Numbered from the stretch's first letter, positions 46,203-58,513 are shown. The stretch is 64,000 nt of DNA from Nocardia cerradoensis NBRC 101014 (GCF_000308535.1 NZ_BAFW01000245.1:1-64000); one strand, 5' to 3'. Numbers and translations are program-made. Notes: generated from the sequence alone by a model not told the origin.

Positions 46203-47552
46203 ATGGCTCGAATCGGGCATTCGCAGCTCGACGAGCTGTCCCCGCGGGCCGCGGCTGCCGCCGTGCGCAGCCGGCTCGACGCGACCGATGTCCGCGCGTT
46301 CGCGCGCTCGTCCCCCGCGCGACTGATCGCGCTGGGCCTGTTACTGCTCGGGCTGTGCCTGATCGCCGGCGCCGTCACCTCCGGAGAGGTGGGCCACCGC
46401 CAGCACGCCCTGGACTATCTGCTGGACGAGGCCGAACCGGACGCCAATTCCGCACAGCATCTCTACACCTCGCTGTCGGTGGCCGATGCCGCCGCCGGCA
46501 CCGCCTTCATCTCCGGGGGGCTGGAGCCGAAACCGGTGCGCGATCACTACGACCAGGCGGTCGGTGAGGCCGCGGCCGAACTCGTGGCCCAGTCCGACAA
46601 CGCCGGCACACCCGGCTCGGTCACACCCGATGCCGACACCCGGCTGCGCACCGGGGTGGCCACCGAGCTGCCGGTCTACACCGGGCTCATCGAGACCGCG
46701 CGCGCCAACAATCGCGAGGGGCATCCCGTCGGCGCCGCCTATCTGAGCGAGGCGTCGAATCTCATGCAGACCACCATGCTCCCGACCGCGCAGGAGTTGC
46801 AGGAGCATCGGTCCGCGGCGATCGCGGCGACCCAGCGCCAGCACGTGCGGCCGCCGTGGGCGGCGATCGTCCTGCCGATCCTGACACTCGCCGCACTGGT
46901 GGCGGCACAGTTCTATCTGGCCCGGCGCTGGCATCGGGTACTCAATCCGGGTCTGCTGGTGGCCTCCGGCATTCTGCTGATCCTGTTGGCCTGGACGGTG
47001 ATCGCCGGATCGTTCTCGGCGGTGGCGACCACCTCGGGACGCGACGACGGCGCGGTGCCGGGCGCCCAGCTGACCGAGAGCCGCATCCTGGCGCAGCAGG
47101 CGCGGGCGGCGGAGACGCTGAAATTGGTGCGCCGCGATGTCAGCGGCGACTACGACCACACCTACGACACCGCCACCGCGCGGCTCGACGATCTGCTCAC
47201 CCACTATCCCGGCGGCGCGCCGGGCGCCGGCGACGTGCGCAATGCGCATGCGGCACTGGGTCGTTGGCGCTCGGCTCATCAGCGGATGAACGACGCGCTG
47301 GGCCGCGGCGATTTCCCGGCCGCCACCGCGGTGGCGATCGGCGCGGATCCGGCGCAGGCGAGCGCGGCGGTCGACACCCTCGACAGCGCGCTCGCCGCCG
47401 GTATGGGTGAAACGCGAAATACATTGCGCGGAGAGATATCCGATGCCGCGCGGTCGCTGGACTTCCTGGCCCCGGGCGCACTCACCCTGGCCGCGCTGGC
47501 GGCGGTGTTCGTGGTGGCCGGGCTGTGGCCGCGTTTGAGGGAGTACCGATGA
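46203..47552 (+). CDS. glnX: Membrane sensor protein GlnX-like
   Basis: This 449-residue membrane protein has four helices (about 41-59, 221-241, 255-277 and 424-445) and two large helical extracytoplasmic regions, between helices 1-2 and 3-4. It matches Rv0412c/GlnX by size and by its place before glnH and pknG. In mycobacteria GlnX is proposed to pass the GlnH amino-acid signal across the membrane to PknG. The start at 46203 has GGAGG 5 bases upstream. Its stop overlaps glnH in ATGA. Confidence 0.88.
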   Translation: MARIGHSQLDELSPRAAAAAVRSRLDATDVRAFARSSPARLIALGLLLLGLCLIAGAVTSGEVGHRQHALDYLLDEAEPDANSAQHLYTSLSVADAAAGTAFISGGLEPKPVRDHYDQAVGEAAAELVAQSDNAGTPGSVTPDADTRLRTGVATELPVYTGLIETARANNREGHPVGAAYLSEASNLMQTTMLPTAQELQEHRSAAIAATQRQHVRPPWAAIVLPILTLAALVAAQFYLARRWHRVLNPGLLVASGILLILLAWTVIAGSFSAVATTSGRDDGAVPGAQLTESRILAQQARAAETLKLVRRDVSGDYDHTYDTATARLDDLLTHYPGGAPGAGDVRNAHAALGRWRSAHQRMNDALGRGDFPAATAVAIGADPAQASAAVDTLDSALAAGMGETRNTLRGEISDAARSLDFLAPGALTLAALAAVFVVAGLWPRLREYR

Positions 47553-48520
47553 GAGCGAGGCGGGTCGCGGCAGCGGCATTGGCGGCATCGGCCCTGCTGG
47601 CCGGCGGTTGCGGCGGTGCGCCGAGCACCCCGCGCGCCGGCGGCAGCGGCACCTACACCGAACCGCCACTGCCCGCCAATGCCGTTGTGACACAACCACA
47701 GTCGGCACCCGCCCCGGATCTCGAACCGCAATGCGGTAATCCCACCGCCAGCCTGCGTCCCGGCGCCGATCACGGACCGGCCCTCGACGCCGTCCGCGCG
47801 CGCGGGCGATTGCTGGTCGGCCTGGATCCCGGCAGCAATCTGTTCAGCTTCCGCGATCCGATCAGCGGCACCCTCGCCGGTTTCGACGTCGACGTCGCCG
47901 CCGAGATCGCGCGCGATCTGTTCGGCGATCCGCGCCGCATCGAATACCGGATCCTCGGTTCGGCGGATCGTGAACGCGCACTGCAGGATCACAGCGTCGA
48001 CGTCGTGGTGAAGACCATGACCATCACCTGTGATCGACGCCGGCGCGTCGATTTCTCCACCACCTACCTGATGTCGCATCAGCGCGTCCTGGCGGTGAAG
48101 GGATCCGGCATCACCTCGATGGCGGATCTGGCCGGTAAGCGCGTCTGCGCGGTGGGCGGCACCACCTCGCTCGACCGGATTCGGCACATCCAGCCGACGG
48201 CCGCGATCATGACGGTGCCGACCTGGGCGGACTGCCTGGTGGTCTTGCAGCAGCGCCAGGTCGACGCGATCAGCACCGACGACGCGTTGCTCGCCGGGCT
48301 GGCGGCGCAGGACCCGTACGCCGAGGTGGTGGGGCCCGCCCTCAGTGACGAGCCGTACGGCGTCGGCGTCCCGAAGGGTAACGACGATATGGTCCGGTTC
48401 GTGAACGCCACCCTGCAGCGGTTGCGCACCGACGGCACCTGGGATCGGCTCTATCAGCATTGGCTGGCGCCCGCGCTGGGTCCCGCGGCCGGACCGCCGG
48501 AACCGACCTATCGGGACTGA
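47549..48520 (+). CDS. glnH: Amino-acid-binding lipoprotein GlnH
   Basis: This 323-residue solute-binding protein has a signal peptide ending in the lipobox LLAGGC (Cys21). A Pro-rich linker leads to a type 3 periplasmic-binding domain, LLVGLDPGSNLFSFRDPISGTLAGFDVDVA. The ligand-binding pattern continues VKTMTITCDRRRRVDFSTTY. Mycobacterial GlnH senses Asp/Glu-type amino acids for PknG. It is coupled to glnX (ATGA) and followed 3 bases later by pknG, and no transporter permease is present, which fits a sensory role. Confidence 0.92.
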   Translation: MRARRVAAAALAASALLAGGCGGAPSTPRAGGSGTYTEPPLPANAVVTQPQSAPAPDLEPQCGNPTASLRPGADHGPALDAVRARGRLLVGLDPGSNLFSFRDPISGTLAGFDVDVAAEIARDLFGDPRRIEYRILGSADRERALQDHSVDVVVKTMTITCDRRRRVDFSTTYLMSHQRVLAVKGSGITSMADLAGKRVCAVGGTTSLDRIRHIQPTAAIMTVPTWADCLVVLQQRQVDAISTDDALLAGLAAQDPYAEVVGPALSDEPYGVGVPKGNDDMVRFVNATLQRLRTDGTWDRLYQHWLAPALGPAAGPPEPTYRD

Positions 48521-51016
<2,496 letters not shown>

Positions 51017-51023
51017 GCCCGGT

Positions 51024-52220
51024 TCAGCCCACCAGTGCGGCGGCCGCCCGGGCGATGGCCAATTCCTCGTCGGTCGGCACCACCAGCACGGCCACCTCCG
51101 CGCCCGGCGGCGAAATATGGCGTGCCGCACGATCTTTCGCCGCGTTGCGCACCGGATCCACCGCGATGCCGAAACGTTCCAGGCCGGCCAGCGCGTCGGC
51201 GCGCACCTGCGCGTTGTTCTCCCCCACCCCGGCGGTGAAGGTGATCGCGTCGACCCGGCCCAGATCCACCAGATAGGCGCCGATGTAATGGCGCAACCGA
51301 TGCACGTAGACGTCGTAGGCCAACCGCGCCGCGGCATCCCCGGAATCGATCAGGTCGAACAGCTGCCGGAAGTCGTTGACCCCGGACAGGCCCTTGATGC
51401 CGGAGCGGCGGTTGAGCAGTTCGTCGATGCCGTCGATATCCAGCCCCGCGGTCCGCGCCAGATGCAGCGGAATGCCCGGGTCGATATCGCCGGACCGGGT
51501 CCCCATCACCAACCCCTCCAGCGGCGTCAGTCCCATGCTGGTGTCGACGGCCCGGCCGCCGCGAATCGCCGACGCCGAGGCGCCGTTACCCAGATGCAGG
51601 ACGATCTGGTTGTGCGCGGCCGGGTCACCGCCGAGCAGTTCCGACACCCGCCCGGACACATACTCGTGCGAGGTGCCGTGGAACCCGTAGCGCCGCACGC
51701 CGTGCGCGGCGGCGACCGTCGCGTCGATGGCGTAGGTCTTGGCGGCGTCGGGCAGTCCGTGGAAGAAGGCGGTGTCGAACACCGCGACCTGCGGGATATC
51801 GGGCAGCAGGTCGCGCGCGGAGCGGATGCCGGTGACGTTGGCCGGGTTGTGCAGCGGCGCCAGGGTGGAGAGCTTGTCGATGGATTCCACCACGGCATCG
51901 GTGATCAGGGTCGGTTCGTAGAAGATCTCGCCGCCGTGCACGACCCGGTGGCCGACCGCCGAGAGCCCCTCGCCGCTCAGATCGTGACCGCTGCGGGTGA
52001 ACAGGTCGAACACCACCCGCAGCCCCGCGGCGTGATCGGCGATCGGCCCGGTGTGCTCGAATTCCTTTCCGTCACTGTGATGTTCGACGGTCACCTCGTC
52101 CTCGGACACCGGTTCGCCGATGCGCGACACCAGTCCGGAGGCCGACACGGTCGCCGAAACCGGGTCCAGCAGTTGATATTTGATCGACGACGACCCCGAA
52201 TTGATCACCAATACCTGCAT
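51024..52220 (-). CDS. ackA: Acetate kinase
   Basis: AckA interconverts acetyl phosphate and acetate with ATP. The 398-residue protein has [15 protein letters not shown] at the start, [43 protein letters not shown] and [16 protein letters not shown] at 52220 lies in TGATG at the end of the third mini-ORF of the 71-bp repeat; GGAGG 5 bases upstream is the last repeat-derived ribosome site. Convergent with pknG at 7 bases. Confidence 0.95.
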   Translation of the reverse strand: MQVLVINSGSSSIKYQLLDPVSATVSASGLVSRIGEPVSEDEVTVEHHSDGKEFEHTGPIADHAAGLRVVFDLFTRSGHDLSGEGLSAVGHRVVHGGEIFYEPTLITDAVVESIDKLSTLAPLHNPANVTGIRSARDLLPDIPQVAVFDTAFFHGLPDAAKTYAIDATVAAAHGVRRYGFHGTSHEYVSGRVSELLGGDPAAHNQIVLHLGNGASASAIRGGRAVDTSMGLTPLEGLVMGTRSGDIDPGIPLHLARTAGLDIDGIDELLNRRSGIKGLSGVNDFRQLFDLIDSGDAAARLAYDVYVHRLRHYIGAYLVDLGRVDAITFTAGVGENNAQVRADALAGLERFGIAVDPVRNAAKDRAARHISPPGAEVAVLVVPTDEELAIARAAAALVG

Positions 52221-52291
52221 CAGCCCTCCAGTGACTTGCGGGACACCCGCACCCGGTCGGCACAGCGAGCCGCTGCGCGATTGTCGCTCAC
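52220..52291 (-). CDS. Mini-ORF 3 of the pta-ackA repeat (23 residues)
   Basis: Begins like the others and ends KSLEG. Its TGA shares one base with the ackA ATG (TGATG). The ackA start is exactly 71 bases from this GTG, so it sits at the phase of a fourth repeat start. Confidence 0.4.
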   Translation of the reverse strand: MSDNRAAARCADRVRVSRKSLEG

Positions 52292-52362
52292 CGTGCCTCC
52301 AGTGACTTGCGGGACACCCGCACCCGGTCGGCACAGCGAGCCGCTGCGCGATTGTCGCTCAC
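52288..52362 (-). CDS. Mini-ORF 2 of the pta-ackA repeat (24 residues)
   Basis: Same peptide as mini-ORF 1 except Leu for Pro near the end (KSLEAR). It has its own GGAGG 5 bases before GTG, and its stop overlaps mini-ORF 3 in GTGA. Confidence 0.35.
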   Translation of the reverse strand: MSDNRAAARCADRVRVSRKSLEAR

Positions 52363-52433
52363 CGTGCCTCCGGTGACTTGCGGGACACCCGCACCCGGTC
52401 GGCACAGCGAGCCGCTGCGCGATTGTCGCTCAC
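52359..52433 (-). CDS. Mini-ORF 1 of the pta-ackA repeat (24 residues)
   Basis: A GTG frame in GTGA over the pta stop begins [14 protein letters not shown] and ends KSPEAR. It has GGAGG at 5 bases, supplied by the pta 3' end. Its stop overlaps the GTG of mini-ORF 2. It could be translated by coupling from pta, but no product is proven. Confidence 0.35.
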   Translation of the reverse strand: MSDNRAAARCADRVRVSRKSPEAR

Positions 52434-54511
52434 CGTGCCTCCTGCTTCTGCGCCTGGATCGCCGTGATCGCCACGGTGTTCACGATGTCGGCCACCAGCG
52501 CTCCGCGCGACAGGTCGTTGACCGGTTTACGCAATCCCTGCAGCACCGGCCCGATCGCGACCGCGCCCGCGCTGCGCTGCACCGCCTTGTAGGTGTTGTT
52601 CCCGGTGTTGAGGTCCGGGAAGATGAACACCGTCGCGCGCCCGGCGACATCGGAATGCGGCAGTTTGGTGCTCGCGACCGTCGGTTCGATCGCGGCGTCG
52701 TACTGGATGGGCCCCTCCACCGGCAGCTGCGGCGCCCGCCGATGCACCAGTTCCGTTGCGGCCCTGACCTTGTCGACGTCGGCGCCGGAGCCGGATTCGC
52801 CCGTCGAGTACGACAGCATCGCCACCCGCGGTTCGATTCCGAACTGCTGCGCGGTGCGGGCGGAGGAGATCGCGATATCGGAGAGCTGTTCGGAGGTCGG
52901 GTCCGGCACCACCGCGCAGTCGCCGTAGGCCAGCACGCGGTCGGCCAGGCACATCAGGAACACACTCGACACCGTCGAGACGCCGGGTTCGGTCTTGATG
53001 ATCTCGAACGAGGGCCGGATCGTATGCGCGGTGGTGTGCGCGGCACCGGAGACCATGCCGTCGGCGATGCCCCGATACACCATCATGGTGCCGAAATACG
53101 AGATGTCGGCCATGAATTCGCGGGCCCGCTCGACCGTCATCCCCTTGTGCGCGCGCAGCCGCGCGAATTCCTCGGCGAACTCTGCGCGCAGTTCGCTGGT
53201 GCGCGGATCGAGCACCTGGGCGGCGTCGATGTCGACACCGAGTTCGGCCGCGCGGGCGCGCACGGTGGCCTCGTCGCCGAGGATGGTCAGTTCCGCGATC
53301 TTGCGTTGCAGCACGCGCCCGGCCGCCCGCAGGATGCGATCGTCGTCGCCCTCGGGCAACACGATCCGGCGCGGATCGGCACGAGCCCGTTCCACCAGCT
53401 GATATTCGAACATCTGCGGTGTGACGACCGACGGCACCGGAACTTCGATGAGATTCAACAGCTTCCGGCTGTCCACCCGCTGCTCCATCAGCGCCAGCGC
53501 GGTGTCGACCTTGCGCATACTGCTGAGCGAGACCCGCCCGCGGGTCTGCGCGGCGGCGCTGGCGGTGTCGAATGTGCCCAGTTGTGTGGTGAGGATGGGC
53601 AGTTTCGGCTTGAGGCCCGCCATCAGGCGCGCGATCGCCGGATCCGGCAGCATGCCACCGTTCATGATGATGCCCGACAGCGACGGAAATCCCTCCGCCT
53701 CGTGCGCGTTCACCAGCGACAGCAGGACGTCGGAACGGTCGCCCGGCACGATCACCGCGACGCCGTCGCTGAGCCGCTCGAGAATGTGCTCGGCGGTCAT
53801 GCCGCCGACCATCACCTTCAGCGCCTCGCGCTGCAGCAGTTCCGGATCGCCCGAATAGACGGTGCCGTCGATGGCCTCGCACAGTTCGTTCATGGTCGGC
53901 GCGGTGAGCAGCGGCACCTCCGGCATCGTCCACGACGGACAGGGCAGCACACCCATCGCGTCCCGCACGTCTTCGAGCCGCTCGGGATCGCAGCGGTTGA
54001 CGATGATCGCCATCAGCTGGGCGTGCTCGTGTTCGAGTTCCGCTTCGCAGACCCGGGCGACCTGCACGACGTCCTCGGGGGTGCGCCCGGCCCCGCGCAA
54101 CACCAGCAGCACCGGCGCGCCGAGGTTGACCGCGATCCGGGCGTTGTAGCGCAGTTCGCTCGGCCCGGCGACGTCGGTGTAGTCGCTGCCGACCACCACC
54201 ACGGCGTCGCACACCTTGGCGACCTCGTGGAACCGCATCACGATCTCGCTGATCGCGGCGTCGGGATCGGCGTGCACCTGCTCGTAGGTGACCCCGACCG
54301 CCTGCTCGTAGTCGATATCGGCGGTGCAGTGTTCGAGCAGCAGCTCGAGAATGTAGTCACGGCCGTGGTTGGAGCGGGTGATCGGCCGGAAGACGCCCAC
54401 CCGCGGCGTCGTCGCCGAGAGCATCTGCAGCATGCCCAGCGCCACGGTGGATTTGCCGGTGTCACCTTCCAGTGACGCGATGTACACGGTGGACGGTGCG
54501 GGTTCGGCCAT
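52430..54511 (-). CDS. pta: Phosphate acetyltransferase
   Basis: Pta interconverts acetyl-CoA and acetyl phosphate. The 693-residue long form has an N-terminal P-loop-like domain (VYIASLEGDTGKSTVALG) with a DRTGG-type regulatory region to about residue 370. The C-terminal catalytic PTA domain has RIVLPEGDDDRILRAA, GMVSGAAHTTAHTIRPSFE, SVFLMCL and FIFPDLNTGNNTYKAVQRSAGAVAIGP. ATG at 54511 was chosen; the frame to 54556 lacks family residues. Its last codons form the first bases of the tandem repeat before ackA. Confidence 0.95.
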   Translation of the reverse strand: MAEPAPSTVYIASLEGDTGKSTVALGMLQMLSATTPRVGVFRPITRSNHGRDYILELLLEHCTADIDYEQAVGVTYEQVHADPDAAISEIVMRFHEVAKVCDAVVVVGSDYTDVAGPSELRYNARIAVNLGAPVLLVLRGAGRTPEDVVQVARVCEAELEHEHAQLMAIIVNRCDPERLEDVRDAMGVLPCPSWTMPEVPLLTAPTMNELCEAIDGTVYSGDPELLQREALKVMVGGMTAEHILERLSDGVAVIVPGDRSDVLLSLVNAHEAEGFPSLSGIIMNGGMLPDPAIARLMAGLKPKLPILTTQLGTFDTASAAAQTRGRVSLSSMRKVDTALALMEQRVDSRKLLNLIEVPVPSVVTPQMFEYQLVERARADPRRIVLPEGDDDRILRAAGRVLQRKIAELTILGDEATVRARAAELGVDIDAAQVLDPRTSELRAEFAEEFARLRAHKGMTVERAREFMADISYFGTMMVYRGIADGMVSGAAHTTAHTIRPSFEIIKTEPGVSTVSSVFLMCLADRVLAYGDCAVVPDPTSEQLSDIAISSARTAQQFGIEPRVAMLSYSTGESGSGADVDKVRAATELVHRRAPQLPVEGPIQYDAAIEPTVASTKLPHSDVAGRATVFIFPDLNTGNNTYKAVQRSAGAVAIGPVLQGLRKPVNDLSRGALVADIVNTVAITAIQAQKQEAR

Positions 54512-54778
54512 GGTCCCGAGCTTAGTGAGCGGATATCCGCCGGACATCGCGCCCACTGCCGGTTGCCGGCGAAATCACGGCTGGTCGTGTATGCGGCCGC
54601 GGCCGACACCCATTCGTGAGGCGCGGCCGGAGCGATGGTCGGAGTGACCACAGCTGCCCGGACCAGGCGCGACGACCTCGCCGTGACGGCGACCGGACCA
54701 GCGGGATGAGCGTTGCGGACATGGGTCTGCGTCTTCCGGGCATTCAACGGCTCACATTTCGCCCGTAATGTCGGCATC

Positions 54779-55579
54779 ATGCGACTCGGCACCTTCCTTC
54801 CCACGTCCACCCCCGATCCCCAGCGGCCGATCCTCGGCGATGTCGGCGCCGCGGCGCGGTTCGCCGAGGAGGTCGGCCTCGATTCGGTGTGGTCGACCGA
54901 CCACCTCGTCGCCAGCGCGCCGATTCTGGAGAGTTCGGTCACGCTGGCGACCGCGGCGGCGGTGACCGAACGGATTCACATCGGCTACGGCGTGCTGCTG
55001 CTCGCACTGCGCCCGGCCGCGTGGGCGGCCAAACAGGTGAGCGCGTTGCAGTACGTCTCCGGGGATCGGCTGCTGCTGGGCGTCGGCACGGGCAATCCCG
55101 CTCACGGCGATATCGGCTGGCGCGCGGCCGGGTTGCCGTTCGCCGACCGGGGCCGGCGGACCGACGAGAATCTGCGCGTGCTGCCCGATCTGATCGCCGG
55201 CCGGCCCGCGGTGCTGCCGGACGGCACCGAGGTCACGCTCGCCCCCGGCGCGACGGTTCCGCCGATTCTGGTGGCCGGCGACGGACCGCGCGCCCGGCGC
55301 CGTGCGGCCGAATTCGCCGACGGCTGGCTCGCGATCGGACTCGCGCCGCAGGAAGTAGCTACTGCCACAAAGGAATTGAGCGAATTCGCCGCGTCGTTCG
55401 GGCGCGCCACACCCACCGTCTCCGTCGTCACGCCCTTGCCCGCCGACCTCGGCGAAGCCCGGGACCTGTTCGACGCCTACACCGAGGCGGGCGTCGACCA
55501 CCTGCTCACCGCACCGCATGACGCCGACTGGCACAGGGGATACGAATTCGTGGCCGCGATCCGGACCGGTGGACGGTAA
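54779..55579 (+). CDS. LLM-class F420-dependent oxidoreductase
   Basis: This 266-residue luciferase-like TIM-barrel protein has MRLGTFLPTSTPDPQRP at the start and FAEEVGLDSVWSTDHL, which carries the family's Asp-His pair. RLLLGVGTGNPAHGDIGWRAAG, PPILVAGDGPRARRRAAEFADGWLAIG and a short C-terminus follow. The GVGTGN motif is like F420 enzymes (GVGTGE in Fgd). It is shorter than Fgd1 by about 70 residues, so the substrate differs and is unknown. A longer frame from 54713 adds residues without family likeness. Confidence 0.86.
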   Translation: MRLGTFLPTSTPDPQRPILGDVGAAARFAEEVGLDSVWSTDHLVASAPILESSVTLATAAAVTERIHIGYGVLLLALRPAAWAAKQVSALQYVSGDRLLLGVGTGNPAHGDIGWRAAGLPFADRGRRTDENLRVLPDLIAGRPAVLPDGTEVTLAPGATVPPILVAGDGPRARRRAAEFADGWLAIGLAPQEVATATKELSEFAASFGRATPTVSVVTPLPADLGEARDLFDAYTEAGVDHLLTAPHDADWHRGYEFVAAIRTGGR

Positions 55580-55629
55580 CGCTGCCGCTTGCCCCCGCGT
55601 CTCCGGCGAGCGCCCTAGGATCACTGTCC

Positions 55630-56139
55630 ATGACGGCACAGTTTCCGGATCGGCAGTGGGGTTCGCGGACCGGTCTGCTCGGGCGAACGGCTAGCGCGTT
55701 CGCCGCGACGAAATTCGGTTCGCTCGTGGTCCGCACCCTCACACCGCTGGATCGGAAAGTGTTGCAGCGCACCGGCGCACGCTACACCGTGCTCGGCCCG
55801 ATCGGCGCGCCGATCGTCCTGCTCACCACCGTCGGCCGCACCTCCGGGCAGCCGCGCACCTCGCCGCTGCTGTACGTCCACGACGGCGACACGCTGTACG
55901 TGATCGGCAGCAACTTCGGTCAGGCCCGCCATCCCGCATGGACCGCCAACCTGCTGGCACATCCCGAGGCGACGATAACCCTTGCCGGACAAAGCATTCC
56001 GGTGCGCGCACAGCTGGTCGAGGATCCGGTGCGTAAGCAACGGATCTTCGACCGGTTCGTGGAGACGACCGAGGCCTATGCCGCCTACCGCAGCCGGACG
56101 ACGCGTGATCTGCGCATCTTCGCCCTGACCAGGGCGTGA
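55630..56139 (+). CDS. Deazaflavin (F420)-dependent nitroreductase-family protein
   Basis: This 169-residue Ddn-like protein has a basic amphipathic N-terminus (residues 12-45). The split-barrel signature VLLTTVGRTSGQPRTSPLLYVHDGDTLYVIGS follows, then ARHPAWTANLLAHPEATITLAGQ. It follows the LLM oxidoreductase by 50 bases on the same strand, and the two may form a small F420 pathway. Compared with the 25-kb Ddn-like protein, it lacks the acidic tail. Confidence 0.87.
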   Translation: MTAQFPDRQWGSRTGLLGRTASAFAATKFGSLVVRTLTPLDRKVLQRTGARYTVLGPIGAPIVLLTTVGRTSGQPRTSPLLYVHDGDTLYVIGSNFGQARHPAWTANLLAHPEATITLAGQSIPVRAQLVEDPVRKQRIFDRFVETTEAYAAYRSRTTRDLRIFALTRA

Positions 56140-56143
56140 GGCT

Positions 56144-58513
56144 TCACACGATCCGGCTGTGGGCCAGATACACCCGGCCGGCGAAGGTGCGGATCGGGCT
56201 GCTGCCGAAGTCGAGTGACCACACGGGTTGCTGATTCTTCCCGGCCGCGACGACGGTGATCCCGCCCTGACCACCCCGCGCGACGGTGACGACCCTCGTT
56301 CCATCCGTGGCCCACGGGACCTGGTTGTCCGGCAGTACACCGCCCGTGGCCGTGTACGCATCGAACCAGGCGTAGGCGAGCTGGTATCTGTTCTCGAGAT
56401 AGTCGGAGCCGGATGTCGTGGTGGTGTCCCAGCGAATCAGAATCTTGCTGCCGATTCCGGCGACGGACACACCGTGGCCGTAACTCGCTTCCTTCGGCAA
56501 TTGCCTGGACCAGAGCATGGTCCCGGTCGCGGGATCGAAGGCGGCGAACATGTCGCGGTTCGTCATCACCGGCAGCGCCGGTGCGGTGTCCGGCTCGGCG
56601 TAGCGCTCGGCATTGCCGTTCGGCGCCGGATCGTCACCCTGGGTGGCGTACGGCTGGCTCGCGACCACGCGCCAGCCGGGACCGGCGCTCGCGCGCTTCG
56701 TTCCGTCGAGCGCGAAGAAGTCCGCACCGACCGCGAATCCGCCGGAGTACGCCAGCCAGTCCGGGGCCCAAACGGTATGAGGCTGAACGTGATCCGGAGC
56801 AATGTGATACACGACCTTGCCGGTTTCGATAGTGCGCAATTCGAAATCGGCCTTCGAGAACGGATCACCGGAGACGGGATTCTTCCGCAGCGACAGCACA
56901 CCGGAACCGTGGACCAGACCTGCTTGGATGTCGTCGGCCCGCCAGAGCACTGTGCCGGTGACATCCGCGGCGATGACCGAACCCGTCGCGGCCCCTTTGC
57001 GCTCGGGTTCGAATGTGGCGAACGTTTCTCCCGCGGAGACGATTTCGGTGGCGGCCGGCAGACGACCCGAGATCACACCCGTCTGCGTATCGATGAGCAG
57101 CGTCGCGTACGAATCCGAATTCACGTCCCGGGTCCCGGCGGCGCTGTCCCCGGACTCCGTACGGCAGCCCGCGTAGCGGCCCGAGGCCGTGAACACGCAC
57201 TCGGCGTAGGAGATGTAACCCACACCGACGCTGTGCAACAGCGCGCCCGACTCCACATCGAGGATGTCGAGTTTCCTGGTGCCGTTGTAGAACACCACCT
57301 TGTCCGTGCCGCCGATCGGGAGCGCCCACCCTTCGGCCGACCACCGCTTCCCGGTGGGTTCGGCACTCAGATCCGGGCTCTGCGGAGTCACCGAGATCCG
57401 GGCCAGCGCCCGGGCGGCATCGGTCGGACCGACCTCGTCGGGTCCGCTCGCGTGCAGCACGAATGCCGTCACCGCCGCGACGACGGCGACTACGGCCGCG
57501 ACCGTGCCCACCGCCGCCCACATCGACCGCGGCCCACCGTCACCGCCGCGCTGCGATGGCGGCAGCGCCGCGCCGGCGGCGGAGACAACGGTCGGGCTCG
57601 CGGCGGCCGATCCGTCGAGCGCCGGCACGGGCTGTCCGGCGAGCACGGTTGCGATCGCCGCCTGCGGGTCGTCCGGCGGTTCGGCAGGGGTGGCGCGCAA
57701 GGCCGCACCGAGCGCCGTCGCGAACTCCGAGGACGATGCGAACCGGTCCGCCGGCCGCTTCGCCATCGCCCGCGCCAGCACCGCGTCCACGTCCGGATGC
57801 AGGTGCGGCCGCGCCGTCCGCACGCTCGGTGGCGTGGCCGTGGCATGCCGCGTGACGACCACGACGGGATTGGTGTCCGCGAACGGCGCGTCGCCGGTGA
57901 GCACGTGAAAGATGGTGCAGGCCAGCGAATACTGGTCGCTGCGCCCGTCCAGCGGTTGGGCGCTCAACTGCTCCGGCGACGCGTAGTTCAGGGTGCCGAT
58001 CATGACACCGGTTCCGGTCAGATCGGAGGAGCCCGCGGCCTGCCGGGCGATGCCGAAATCGGTGAGCAGAACGTCACCGTCCCGGCTCAGCAGGATGTTC
58101 GCCGGTTTCACGTCCCGGTGCACCAAACCCTGCGCATTCGCGCGGTCCAGGGCCCCCGCAACGGTTTCCGCGATCCGGATCACCTCGTCGATCGCGAACG
58201 GTCCGGTCACGGACAGTCGCTGGGCGAGATCGACGCCGTCGACCAGTTCCATCGCGATCCACAACCGGCCCTCGTATTCGCCGCGGTCGTATACCTTGAC
58301 GATCGCCGGATGCGACAGGCTCGCCACCAGGTCGGCCTCCCGCTCGAACCGCGCTCGGTACTCCGGGTCGGCCGCATACTGGGCCGGTAGTACCTTCACC
58401 GCGTCCGATCGGGGCAACCGCGGATGCCGAGCGACGTAGACCTCGCCCATTCCACCGGCGCCGAGCACCCGTTCGATCCGGTAGCCCGCGAACAACTCCC
58501 CCGAATGCAGCAT
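56144..58513 (-). CDS. Receptor-like Ser/Thr kinase with extracellular beta-propeller
   Basis: This is a 789-residue protein. The kinase domain (1-275) has the Gly loop GAGGMG, Lys40, catalytic HRDVKPAN (Asp134) and DFG 152-154. After a linker comes one transmembrane helix (331-353). The outside part (about 370-789) is built of WD/PQQ-like repeats such as NGTRKLDILDVESGALLHS and AAFDPATGTMLWSRQ, resembling a beta-propeller as in PknD-type sensors. Extracellular ligand is unknown. ATG at 58513 has GAGGAGGAG upstream. Convergent with the Ddn-like gene at 4 bases. Confidence 0.9.
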   Translation of the reverse strand: MLHSGELFAGYRIERVLGAGGMGEVYVARHPRLPRSDAVKVLPAQYAADPEYRARFEREADLVASLSHPAIVKVYDRGEYEGRLWIAMELVDGVDLAQRLSVTGPFAIDEVIRIAETVAGALDRANAQGLVHRDVKPANILLSRDGDVLLTDFGIARQAAGSSDLTGTGVMIGTLNYASPEQLSAQPLDGRSDQYSLACTIFHVLTGDAPFADTNPVVVVTRHATATPPSVRTARPHLHPDVDAVLARAMAKRPADRFASSSEFATALGAALRATPAEPPDDPQAAIATVLAGQPVPALDGSAAASPTVVSAAGAALPPSQRGGDGGPRSMWAAVGTVAAVVAVVAAVTAFVLHASGPDEVGPTDAARALARISVTPQSPDLSAEPTGKRWSAEGWALPIGGTDKVVFYNGTRKLDILDVESGALLHSVGVGYISYAECVFTASGRYAGCRTESGDSAAGTRDVNSDSYATLLIDTQTGVISGRLPAATEIVSAGETFATFEPERKGAATGSVIAADVTGTVLWRADDIQAGLVHGSGVLSLRKNPVSGDPFSKADFELRTIETGKVVYHIAPDHVQPHTVWAPDWLAYSGGFAVGADFFALDGTKRASAGPGWRVVASQPYATQGDDPAPNGNAERYAEPDTAPALPVMTNRDMFAAFDPATGTMLWSRQLPKEASYGHGVSVAGIGSKILIRWDTTTTSGSDYLENRYQLAYAWFDAYTATGGVLPDNQVPWATDGTRVVTVARGGQGGITVVAAGKNQQPVWSLDFGSSPIRTFAGRVYLAHSRIV

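Larger units (their letters stand above)
52225..52442. repeat. 71-bp tandem repeat, three copies, between pta and ackA
   Basis: Copies occupy 52372-52442, 52301-52371 and 52230-52300, differing by one base that I can see, followed by a fourth GGAGG at 52225-52229. On the coding (minus) strand each unit starts GGAGGCACGGTGAGC and carries a strong hairpin (GCGCAGCG, loop GCT, CGCTGTGC). The first copy overlaps the last 13 bases of pta, and the array ends at the ackA ribosome site. GGAGG at both original ends looks like the microhomology that allowed the duplication. Confidence 0.93.

Noticed and set aside
52221-52442. CRISPR array at the pta-ackA junction
   Set aside because: The units are contiguous with no unique spacers, and no cas genes are present; it is a simple tandem duplication.
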